Origin: Bradyrhizobium barranii subsp. barranii
GTDB lineage: Bacteria; Pseudomonadota; Alphaproteobacteria; Rhizobiales; Xanthobacteraceae
DNA length: 64,000 nt
NCBI RefSeq assembly: GCF_017565645.3
Contig: NZ_CP086136.1
Coordinates: 3,331,501-3,395,500 of the forward strand
Direction of reading: 5' to 3'
Within the stretch, counting starts at the first letter, position 1. Every line of letters begins with the position of its first letter. The position numbers were made by a program, and so were the translations under genes. This document shows positions 16,974 to 23,691 of the stretch, one piece after another. Under the pieces are notes generated by a model. The model was given only the letters and a program-made list of their open reading frames with translations. It was not told the origin of the DNA and did not search any database.

Positions 16974-18713
16974 CTATCGCCCGTGCAGCAGCGCCAGCAG
17001 CACGACGACTGCGCAAGCAAGCGCTGCCGTGGTCAGCTTCCAGAACATCAGCGGGCTGCGCTCTAAGAGCGGCGTGATCCGTGTGTCGAGATAGGCCGGA
17101 TTAGGCGTGCGAAGCTCGAAGACGAATTCGGACAGATCTTCGTGCCGCTTGTAGGGATCGGGATGGAGCGCGCGCCTGAGCGCGCCGTCGACCCAGGCCG
17201 GCACATTGCGGTCGTCGTCGGCCGGGCGGTACTGAAGTCTCCGCGCGTCCGCCTTGCGCCGGATCCTGGCGATCTGGGTGCCATAGGGAAGCTTTCCCGC
17301 CAGCATCTGGTAGCAGATCACGGCCAGCGAAAACATGTCGGAGCGCGGCGAGCCGCCTTGCCCAAGAAAATACTCCGGCGCCGTGTACTGGACCGTTCCC
17401 AGGATGTCGTCGGCCTCGTCTCGCGGCGCCGCCTCCGCGACGCCCGCGACCCTGACCGACCCGAAGTCGATGATCTTTGCGGTGCCCGTCTTGTCGATCA
17501 GGATGTTGTCGGGCCTGAGGTCCTGATGCAGCATTTCCATGCGGTGGAAGGCGCGCAGCCCCGCGGCGATCTGCTCGACCAGCCCACGGACGGTTTCGAG
17601 ATCGGGGCGCGGATTGTCGGTCATCCACTGCTTCAGCGTCTGCCCTTCGACGAATTCGGTCGCGACGTAGAGATAACTGCGCCGTCTCGACTGTGACAGC
17701 GGCTTCAGCACGTGCGGGCTGTCGATCCTGCGCGCGATCCACTCCTCCATCAGGAAGCGCTTGAGATAGGCGGCGTTGTCGCGCAAATCGATCGACGGCA
17801 GCTTGAGCGCGACCGGCGCCTCAGTCTCCACATCGACGGCGAGATAGATATGACTGCGGCTGCTGCCGTGGATTTCCCGGATGATCCTGTAACCGTCGAA
17901 GACTGCTCGCGGCTCCGGCAGCGGCGGAAGCGGCAGCTGTGACGTCTGATTGAAGATGCCGGCCGGCTCGCGCTGCGGCACCGCGTCGATGCGCAGGATC
18001 TGGACGGTGATGTTGTCGTCGCTGCCACGCCGATAGGCTTCCTCGACGATCGCCTTTGCCGCCCCGTCGAGCTCGGCTGCGTGCTCGCCAAGTGCGCTGG
18101 TGATGAAACGCTGATCGACGAATTCGTAGGCACCGTCGGTTGCCAGGACAAAGGTATCGCCGGCCTCGATCTCGAAAGCCTGGTAGTCGATCTCGATCTG
18201 CGGATTGATGCCGAGCGCGCGGCCGAGATAGGTCTGCTCCGACGACACGATGATCCGATGATCGTCGGTCAGCTGCTCGAGCGCCTTGCCAGCGACGCGG
18301 TAGACGCGACAGTCGCCGACGTGGAAGATGTGCGCCGTAGTCGCCTTGATAACCATGGCGGTCAGGGTGCAGACATAACCCTTGTCGCGATCATAGGCAT
18401 ATTGGCTCTTGCGCGTCTGCGCGTGCAGCCAGGAATTGGTCGCGTCCAGCACGCGGCGGGCGGAGGTCTTCACCGTCCAGGATTCCGACGTGCAGTAATA
18501 GTCCATCAGGAAGCTCTTGACCGCCGACTCGCTGGCGATCTGGCTCACCGTGCTGCTCGAGATGCCGTCGGCGAGAACGGCCGCGATGCCCTTCAGGCTG
18601 AGCAGCGGCTCTTCCGGAATCAGGACGCCGTGAAAATCCTGATTGACGGGCTTGCGCCCCTTGTCGGAGTGCTGGCCGACGGAGATCAGGAGTCCGCGGG
18701 TCATCGTCATCAC
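16974..18713 (-). CDS. Bifunctional Ser/Thr protein phosphatase (PP2C)-kinase, membrane-anchored
   Basis: The 579-residue protein is a fusion. Residues 1-245 form a PP2C phosphatase (SDKGRKPVNQDFHG, VLADGIS, FHVGDCRVYR, LATDGAYEFV, GSDDNITVQ). Residues about 270-530 form a protein kinase with Lys in VALKLP, catalytic HQDLRPDN, DFG (IIDFGSVRV) and APE. Residues 555-575 form a C-terminal membrane helix. The glycine loop is degenerate (REIHGSSRSHIYLAVD). HQD replaces HRD at the catalytic loop. The gene lies 52 bp downstream of the formate/nitrite channel gene. Similar genes sit beside nitrate transport and reduction genes in Pseudomonas, so a role in post-translational control of nitrate/nitrite assimilation is a reasonable inference. 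Confidence 0.92.
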   Translation of the reverse strand: MMTMTRGLLISVGQHSDKGRKPVNQDFHGVLIPEEPLLSLKGIAAVLADGISSSTVSQIASESAVKSFLMDYYCTSESWTVKTSARRVLDATNSWLHAQTRKSQYAYDRDKGYVCTLTAMVIKATTAHIFHVGDCRVYRVAGKALEQLTDDHRIIVSSEQTYLGRALGINPQIEIDYQAFEIEAGDTFVLATDGAYEFVDQRFITSALGEHAAELDGAAKAIVEEAYRRGSDDNITVQILRIDAVPQREPAGIFNQTSQLPLPPLPEPRAVFDGYRIIREIHGSSRSHIYLAVDVETEAPVALKLPSIDLRDNAAYLKRFLMEEWIARRIDSPHVLKPLSQSRRRSYLYVATEFVEGQTLKQWMTDNPRPDLETVRGLVEQIAAGLRAFHRMEMLHQDLRPDNILIDKTGTAKIIDFGSVRVAGVAEAAPRDEADDILGTVQYTAPEYFLGQGGSPRSDMFSLAVICYQMLAGKLPYGTQIARIRRKADARRLQYRPADDDRNVPAWVDGALRRALHPDPYKRHEDLSEFVFELRTPNPAYLDTRITPLLERSPLMFWKLTTAALACAVVVLLALLHGR

Positions 18714-18722
18714 CAGGCGAAG

Positions 18723-18751
18723 GGAGCCTCACCCTGGTCGGGCGAGGCTCC
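18723..18751 (-). terminator. Hairpin between the nitrite channel and kinase/phosphatase genes
   Basis: On the minus strand GGAGCCTCGCCC and AGGGTGAGGCTCC pair around a short loop just after the channel stop. No long T run follows, so it may be a partial terminator or RNA-stabilising structure that lowers expression of the kinase relative to the channel. Confidence 0.5.
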
Positions 18752-18765
18752 TCTGTCGAGACGTA

Positions 18766-19605
18766 TCAGGCCGCAACGCGGGTCGGCGCGGCCTTGCCGG
18801 CCTGGCGCTTCGGCTTGGTCATGACGTGGGTGGCGTAGAGGGTCATGCCGGTGAAGGCGAGGCCGCCGACGAGGTTGCCGAGCACGGTCGGGATCTCGTT
18901 CCAGATCAGATAATCCATGATCGAGAATTTGGCATGGAGCATCAGGCCCGACGGGAACAGGAACATGTTCACGACGGAATGCTCGAACACCATGTAGAAG
19001 AACAGCATGATGGGCATCCACATCGCGATGACCTTGCCGGGGACCGAGGTCGAGATCATGGCGCCGACGACGCCGGTCGAGACCATCCAGTTGCACAGCA
19101 TGCCGCGCATGAACAGCGTCGCCATGCCGGCCGCGCCGTGCGCGGCATAGCCAAGCGTTCGGCCTTCGCCGATGTTTCCAATGGCCGCTCCGACCTTGTC
19201 GGGGTCTTGCGTGAAGCCGAACGTCGTCACGAAGGCCATCATGAAGGCGACGGTGAAGGCGCCGGCGAAGTTGCCGACGAAGACCAGGCCCCAGTTGCGC
19301 AGCACGCCGCCAAGCGTGACGCCGGGACGCTTGTCGATCAGGGCGAGCGGCGAGAGCACGAACACGCCGGTGAGCAGATCGAAGCCGAGCAGGTACAGCA
19401 TGATGAAGCCGACGGGAAACAGTATCGCGCCGATCAGCGGCTGGCCGGTGTTCACGTTGATGGTGATGGCGAACCATGCGCCGAGTGCAAGGATGGCGCC
19501 GGCCATGAAGGCGCGGATGGCAGTATCCCGGGTGGACATGAAGATCTTGGACTCGCCCGCATCCACCATCTTGGTGACGAATTCCGAAGGCGCGAGATAC
19601 GACAT
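18766..19605 (-). CDS. Formate/nitrite transporter (FNT) family channel
   Basis: The ATG at 19605 (MSYLAPSEFV) follows an AAGGAACC ribosome site; a longer frame to 19737 lacks one. The 279-residue product has six membrane helices and FNT features (LLTGVFVLSP, RNWGLVFVGNFAGA, RGMLCNWMV, FFYMVFEHSVVNM). FNT proteins pass formate, nitrite or related monovalent anions. Divergence from nrtA and a shared palindrome with sigma-54-type promoters on both sides argue for nitrite. The gene heads a minus-strand operon with the PP2C/kinase gene and has a leader of roughly 220 nt if the proposed promoter is used. Confidence 0.92.
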   Translation of the reverse strand: MSYLAPSEFVTKMVDAGESKIFMSTRDTAIRAFMAGAILALGAWFAITINVNTGQPLIGAILFPVGFIMLYLLGFDLLTGVFVLSPLALIDKRPGVTLGGVLRNWGLVFVGNFAGAFTVAFMMAFVTTFGFTQDPDKVGAAIGNIGEGRTLGYAAHGAAGMATLFMRGMLCNWMVSTGVVGAMISTSVPGKVIAMWMPIMLFFYMVFEHSVVNMFLFPSGLMLHAKFSIMDYLIWNEIPTVLGNLVGGLAFTGMTLYATHVMTKPKRQAGKAAPTRVAA

Positions 19606-19842
19606 CAATGGTTCCTTTTGCTTCGTAAGTGAGATCGACACGCCCGAGAGAGCGCAGCTGAACATCATTGGCCGTGCGGACAGCTCTGCCGCGCACGAGG
19701 GCTTTGGAAGGTTTGGAAGCCTTGGGAATCGCGTCACGAGGACTGAGCCGGGAGGGCCGCGAAGCAGTTGAGCTTCCGGGATGCAACCGCCAGAGGCTGC
19801 AACAATGCGGCAAGCCGCAGTCTTCGTTGACGTCGGTGAAGA

Positions 19843-19858
19843 AGCAAGTTGCGTGCCG
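19843..19858 (-). promoter_or_regulatory. Sigma-54-type promoter for the FNT channel operon
   Basis: Read on the minus strand the site is CGGCACG-CAAC-TTGCT. It has the -24 GG and -12 GC at the correct 10-bp separation and differs from TGGCACG-N4-TTGCW at one position. Its outer end is 110 bp from the centre of the palindrome at 19968. Confidence 0.65.
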
Positions 19859-19960
19859 TGTTGGCGTGTTGGAAAAGGCTAGCGATATCAATCAGATGTC
19901 GCACGCGTTCAGCTGACTTTTGCGGACGCGCGGCCTTTTGCTTGGGCGGCTGCATAAGAT

Positions 19961-19975
19961 TTGTGCGACGCACAA
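19961..19975. promoter_or_regulatory. Palindromic enhancer candidate shared by FNT and nrtA promoters
   Basis: TTGTGCG-A-CGCACAA is a perfect dyad centred on 19968. It lies 110 bp from the minus-strand and 111 bp from the plus-strand -24/-12 promoters. An extended copy lies upstream of narK with the same geometry. Distance and symmetry fit a site for a sigma-54 activator such as NtrC, but the half-site order (GTGC...GCAC) is the reverse of the classical enteric NtrC site. Confidence 0.6.
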
Positions 19976-20078
19976 GGAGTGAGCAATTCGCAAGTTCCGC
20001 GTGCGCAGCAGGTCTGCGACAGTCTGGCGCGGTATCAATAACCCATTCATTTTTCGATAGTTTTCGAGGCGCCGGGCT

Positions 20079-20094
20079 TGGCATGAAGCTTGAA
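20079..20094 (+). promoter_or_regulatory. Sigma-54-type promoter for nrtABC
   Basis: TGGCATG-AAGC-TTGAA matches the -24/-12 consensus except T for C in the -24 block and GA for GC at -12. The narK site carries the same GA. It would place the transcription start near 20105, about 170 nt before nrtA. Confidence 0.55.
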
Positions 20095-20159
20095 TCATTC
20101 AAGCCGACGCCATTGAAGCCGTCCCGCGAGACTTCTCATCCGATTTGCCGACGCCACCA

Positions 20160-20242
20160 GACGGGGGTCTCCCCCGTCATGCGTTCGCATGCGCCTTTTT
20201 CTGGCGTCACGGACGGACGGGCTGCTCGCGAGCACTGACGCC
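20160..20242 (+). promoter_or_regulatory. Structured leader of nrtA (candidate attenuator)
   Basis: There are three consecutive hairpins. GACGGGGG-TCT-CCCCCGTC spans 20160-20178. ATGCG-TT-CGCAT spans 20179-20190 and is followed after five bases by TTTTT (20196-20200). GGCGTCA...TGACGCC spans 20203-20242 and encloses GCTCGCGAGC. The second hairpin with its T run could be an intrinsic terminator. Nitrate assimilation leaders in several proteobacteria are controlled by NasT/NasR antitermination, but the hexaloop features of ANTAR targets are not obvious here. Confidence 0.4.
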
Positions 20243-20278
20243 ATCAATTCTGCAACGATGCAAAGGACGACACTGCCT

Positions 20279-21592
20279 ATGACCAAGCGCACCCGCCAGC
20301 CCTCGGGCCTGAGCCGCCGTCAATTGTTGAAGGCCGCCGGCTCGACCGCTGCACTTCTCGCCGCCGCAAAACTGAATTTCCCCGCCGGTGCGTTCGCACA
20401 GGACGCTGGCCCCGAGGTCAAGGGCGCCAAGCTCGGCTTCATCGCGCTGAGCGATGCCGGCCCGCTCTTCGTCGCCAAGGACAAGGGCCTGTTCGCCAAA
20501 TACGGCGTGCCCGACACCGACGTGCAGAAGCAGGCCTCATGGGGCACCACGCGCGACAATCTCGTGCTCGGCTCGGAGGGGAACGGCATCGACGGCGCGC
20601 ACATCCTGACCCCGATGCCGTACCTGATTTCCGCCGGCAAGGTGACGCAGAACAACCAGCCGACCCCGATGTACATCCTGGCGCGGCTCAATCTCGATGC
20701 GCAGTGCATCTCGGTCGCCAAGGAATATGCCGACCTCAAGGTCGGTGCCGACGCGTCGGTGCTGAAGGCGGCGTTCGAGAAGAAGAAGGCCGATGGCAAG
20801 TCGGCCAAGGTCGCGATGACCTTCCCGGGTGGCACACATGACCTCTGGGTCCGCTATTGGCTCGCCGCCGGCGGCATCGATCCCGACAAGGACGTCGAGA
20901 CCATCACCGTGCCGCCGCCGCAGATGGTGGCGAACATGAAGGTCGGCACCATGGACGCGTTCTGCGTCGGCGAGCCCTGGCCCGGGCAGCTCGTGCATCA
21001 GGGCATCGGCTACACCGCCGTCAACACCGGTGAGATCTGGAGCAAGCATCCCGAAAAGTCGCTCGGCATGCGCGCGGCCTGGGTCGACAAGAACCCGAAG
21101 GCTGCCAAGGCGATCCTGATGGCCGTGATGGAGGCGCAGCAATGGGCCGACAAGATGGAGAACAAGGAAGAGCTCGCGACCATCATGGCGAAACGGCAGT
21201 GGATCAACTGCCCGGTCGAGGACATCGCCGATCGCGCCAAGGGCAAGTTCGACTACGGCAATGCCGGCAAGGTGGTCGAGAACTCACCGCACATCATGAA
21301 GTACTGGCGCGACTTCGCCTCCTATCCGTTCCAGAGCCATGATCTCTGGTTCATGACCGAGGACATCCGGTGGGGCAAATATGAAGCTTCCTTCGACAGC
21401 AAGGCGCTGATCGGCAAGGTCAACCGCGAGGACATGTGGCGCGATGCGGCCAAGACGCTCGGCGTCGCGGCTTCCAAGATCCCGGCCTCCACCTCGCGCG
21501 GCAAGGAGACCTTCTTCGACGGCAAGGTGTTCGACCCCGAAAATCCGGCGGCCTATCTGAAATCGCTCGCGATCAAGCGCGTCGAAGTCTGA
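20279..21592 (+). CDS. Nitrate ABC transporter substrate-binding protein (NrtA/CmpA family)
   Basis: The ATG at 20279 is preceded by AAAGGACG and gives 437 residues. It starts with a twin-arginine signal (LSRRQLLKAAGSTAALLAAA) cleaved near AFAQD, so the protein is exported folded by Tat. The NrtA/CmpA-type binding fold is recognisable (KLGFIALSDAGPLFVAKDKG, FPGGTHDLWVRYWLAAGGID, DAFCVGEPWPGQLV). It would deliver nitrate, or nitrite, in the periplasm to the NrtB/NrtC proteins encoded next. A strong hairpin separates it from nrtB, which fits the usual excess of binding protein over membrane components. Confidence 0.92.
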   Translation: MTKRTRQPSGLSRRQLLKAAGSTAALLAAAKLNFPAGAFAQDAGPEVKGAKLGFIALSDAGPLFVAKDKGLFAKYGVPDTDVQKQASWGTTRDNLVLGSEGNGIDGAHILTPMPYLISAGKVTQNNQPTPMYILARLNLDAQCISVAKEYADLKVGADASVLKAAFEKKKADGKSAKVAMTFPGGTHDLWVRYWLAAGGIDPDKDVETITVPPPQMVANMKVGTMDAFCVGEPWPGQLVHQGIGYTAVNTGEIWSKHPEKSLGMRAAWVDKNPKAAKAILMAVMEAQQWADKMENKEELATIMAKRQWINCPVEDIADRAKGKFDYGNAGKVVENSPHIMKYWRDFASYPFQSHDLWFMTEDIRWGKYEASFDSKALIGKVNREDMWRDAAKTLGVAASKIPASTSRGKETFFDGKVFDPENPAAYLKSLAIKRVEV

Positions 21593-21600
21593 TGGAGCCA

Positions 21601-21622
21601 GCGGCCGCCCTTGGGCGGCCGC
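21601..21622 (+). terminator. Intercistronic hairpin between nrtA and nrtB
   Basis: GCGGCCGCCC-TT-GGGCGGCCGC is a perfect 10-bp stem beginning about 8 bp after the nrtA stop. It is followed by ATCTTCCTT and then the nrtB ribosome site. With no real U tract, it more likely stabilises the nrtA message or attenuates than stops transcription fully. Confidence 0.6.
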
Positions 21623-21650
21623 ATCTTCCTTGAGCTGGAGAGAGATTGCG

Positions 21651-22547
21651 ATGAACATGCCTGCCACGAAGATGGACATTGAGACTGCGACCCCTGCGGG
21701 CACCGCCGCGCCGGTCGTCGCGATGACGCCGAAGCGCCCGCCGCGCAGCGAAGCCTACGCGCGGATGGCAAGGGAGACCGCCGTGCGCGTGATCCCGCCG
21801 CTGGTCGTGATCGCGCTGCTGACGCTGGTGTGGGAGCTGATCTGCCGCCGCGCCGGCTCGACGCTGCCGCCGCCGTCGCGGGTGTTCAAGGACACCAAGG
21901 GACTGATCTTCGATCCGTTCTTCGATCATGGTGGCATCGACAAGGGCCTGTTCTGGCATCTCTCCGCCAGTCTCCAGCGCGTCGCGCTCGGCTATTCGTT
22001 GTCGGCGATCGCCGGCATCGCGCTCGGTGTGCTGGTCGGGCAGTCGGTCTGGGCGATGCGCGGGCTCGATCCGCTGTTCCAGGTGCTGCGCACCATCCCG
22101 CCGCTCGCCTGGCTGCCGCTGTCGCTCGCGGCGTTCCGCGACGGCCAGCCTTCGGCGATCTTCGTCATCTTCATCACCTCGATCTGGCCGATCATCATCA
22201 ACACCGCGGTCGGCATCCGCAACATCCCGCAGGACTACCGCAATGTTGCGGCCGTCGTGCAGCTCAATCCGCTCGAGTTCTTCGCCAAGATCATGATCCC
22301 GGCGGCGGCGCCCTACATCTTTACCGGTTTGCGCATCGGCATCGGTCTGTCCTGGCTCGCCATCATCGCGGCTGAAATGCTGATCGGCGGCGTCGGCATC
22401 GGCTTCTTCATCTGGGACGCATGGAACTCATCGCATATCAGCGAGATCATCCTGGCGCTGTTCTATGTCGGCATCGTCGGCTTCGTGCTCGATCGCCTGA
22501 TCGCGGGCATCGGCAAGATCGTCACCCGCGGCACGGCGCAGAACTGA
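21651..22547 (+). CDS. Nitrate ABC transporter permease (NrtB type)
   Basis: The ATG at 21651 follows GGAGAGAG, giving 298 residues. After a 45-residue cytoplasmic tail there are about six membrane helices of the BPD_transp_1 type. The NrtB/SsuC branch is shown by FQVLRTIPPLAWLPLSLAAFRDGQPSAIFVIFITSIWP. The EAA-like loop reads AAVVQLNPLEFFAKIMIPAAAPYI. It forms the inner-membrane channel for nitrate uptake with the ATPase encoded 13 bp downstream. Confidence 0.93.
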   Translation: MNMPATKMDIETATPAGTAAPVVAMTPKRPPRSEAYARMARETAVRVIPPLVVIALLTLVWELICRRAGSTLPPPSRVFKDTKGLIFDPFFDHGGIDKGLFWHLSASLQRVALGYSLSAIAGIALGVLVGQSVWAMRGLDPLFQVLRTIPPLAWLPLSLAAFRDGQPSAIFVIFITSIWPIIINTAVGIRNIPQDYRNVAAVVQLNPLEFFAKIMIPAAAPYIFTGLRIGIGLSWLAIIAAEMLIGGVGIGFFIWDAWNSSHISEIILALFYVGIVGFVLDRLIAGIGKIVTRGTAQN

Positions 22548-22560
22548 GGGAGAAGGACAC

Positions 22561-23355
22561 ATGACCGCCTATCTGAAGCTCGACCATATCGACAAGGTCT
22601 TTACCCGCGGCGCCGCCAGCACGGAGGTGCTGAAGGACATCAACCTGACGATCGAGAAGGGCGAATACGTCTCGATCATCGGCCATTCCGGCTGCGGCAA
22701 GTCGACCCTGCTCAACATCATCGCAGGCCTGACCGGCGCCACCACCGGCGGCGTGTTGCTCGAGAACCGCGAGGTCAACTCGCCGGGGCCCGATCGCGCG
22801 GTAGTGTTCCAGAACCACAGCCTGCTGCCATGGCTGACCGTCTACGAGAACGTCAAGCTCGGCGTCGACAAGGTCTTTGCCAGGACCAAGTCCCGCGCCG
22901 AACGCGACGCCTGGGTCATGCACAATCTCAACCTGGTGCAGATGGCCCACGCCAGGGACAAGCGTCCCTCGGAAATCTCCGGCGGCATGAAGCAGCGCGT
23001 CGGCATCGCCCGTGCGCTGGCGATGGAGCCGAAGGTCCTGCTGCTCGACGAGCCGTTCGGCGCGCTCGACGCGCTGACCCGCGCGCATCTGCAGGACTCG
23101 GTGATGGCGCTGCATCAGAAGCTCGGCAACACCATTCTGATGATCACCCACGACGTCGACGAGGCGGTGCTGCTATCCGATCGCATCGTCATGATGACGA
23201 ACGGGCCGAGCGCGCGCATCGGCGAGGTGCTGGAGGTGCCGCTCGCACGTCCCCGCAAGCGGCTCGATCTTGCGACCAACTCCACCTATTTGAAGTGCCG
23301 CCACCGCGTGCTCGAGTTCCTCTACGAGCGTCATCGCTTCGTCGAGGCCGCGTAA
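22561..23355 (+). CDS. Nitrate ABC transporter ATPase (NrtC/NrtD type)
   Basis: The 264-residue ATPase has Walker A GHSGCGKS, signature ISGGMKQRVGIARAL, Walker B VLLLDEPFGALDAL and the switch His in MITHDVDEAV. It lacks the C-terminal NrtA-like regulatory domain of cyanobacterial NrtC, so it resembles NrtD. A strong GAGGGAGAAGG site precedes the ATG. It is the last gene of the nrtABC-like operon. The following 336-bp gap holds the narK control region. Confidence 0.94.
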   Translation: MTAYLKLDHIDKVFTRGAASTEVLKDINLTIEKGEYVSIIGHSGCGKSTLLNIIAGLTGATTGGVLLENREVNSPGPDRAVVFQNHSLLPWLTVYENVKLGVDKVFARTKSRAERDAWVMHNLNLVQMAHARDKRPSEISGGMKQRVGIARALAMEPKVLLLDEPFGALDALTRAHLQDSVMALHQKLGNTILMITHDVDEAVLLSDRIVMMTNGPSARIGEVLEVPLARPRKRLDLATNSTYLKCRHRVLEFLYERHRFVEAA

Positions 23356-23402
23356 ACGAAGGTTTAACGAGGAAGATAAGCGCGCCTAAATAATTGACAC
23401 CT

Positions 23403-23437
23403 CGCTCAATCCTTGTGCGCCGCACAAGGATTGAGCG
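23403..23437. promoter_or_regulatory. Extended palindromic enhancer candidate upstream of narK
   Basis: CGCTCAATCCTTGTGCG, one central C (23420) and the exact reverse complement form a perfect 35-bp dyad. Its core TTGTGCG-N-CGCACAA is the same as in the nrtA/FNT region. The centre is 111 bp before the narK -24 element. It lies 47 bp after the ATPase stop, so it could also act as the terminator of the nrt operon, although no T run follows. Confidence 0.65.
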
Positions 23438-23530
23438 AACCGCTAAATTTGCGAGCGAAATACGCCTGCAAGAACTTCGGGCAATGCGAACAAGCCCCTG
23501 AATTCCCTGTATTTCCCGAACGCGCGCAAT

Positions 23531-23546
23531 TGGCACGGAAATTGAA
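23531..23546 (+). promoter_or_regulatory. Sigma-54-type promoter for narK-bjgb-flp-nasC
   Basis: TGGCACG-GAAA-TTGAA has a perfect -24 block and correct spacing. The -12 dinucleotide is GA instead of GC, as at nrtA. The start of transcription would be near 23557. Confidence 0.65.
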
Positions 23547-23691
23547 ATACCTTTTCCGACGCCAACGACGACGTCCCTCAACATCATCAATCAGCATCGT
23601 GAACTCGCCACCGGGGCATGGCCTCGGCGCGCGCCTCCGCGTGGAGGCTGAGCCTGCAACGACGCAGCGGTGAGCCTAGAAGGGATTATCA

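Larger units (their letters stand above)
19606..20278. other. Divergent regulatory region between the FNT channel and nrtA genes
   Basis: This 673-bp gap has no supported gene. It contains a minus-strand sigma-54-like promoter at 19843-19858, a palindrome at 19961-19975 and a plus-strand sigma-54-like promoter at 20079-20094. The nrtA leader follows, with three hairpins (20160-20242). The palindrome lies midway between the two promoters. Confidence 0.6.
23356..23691. other. Control region upstream of narK
   Basis: This 336-bp gap has no supported gene. It holds the extended palindrome at 23403-23437, a sigma-54-type promoter at 23531-23546 and a leader of about 135 nt. In the leader, GCCTCC-GCG-TGGAGGC can form a hairpin before the narK ribosome site (AGAAGGGA). 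Confidence 0.6.

Noticed and set aside
19961..19975. Palindrome read as a NifA upstream activator site
   Set aside because: NifA sites are TGT-N10-ACA; here the spacing is TGT-N7-ACA, so NifA is unlikely.
19961..19975. Palindrome read as an ANTAR/NasT RNA hairpin
   Set aside because: It lies about 110 bp upstream of the predicted promoter, so it would not be in the transcript, and its loop is too small.
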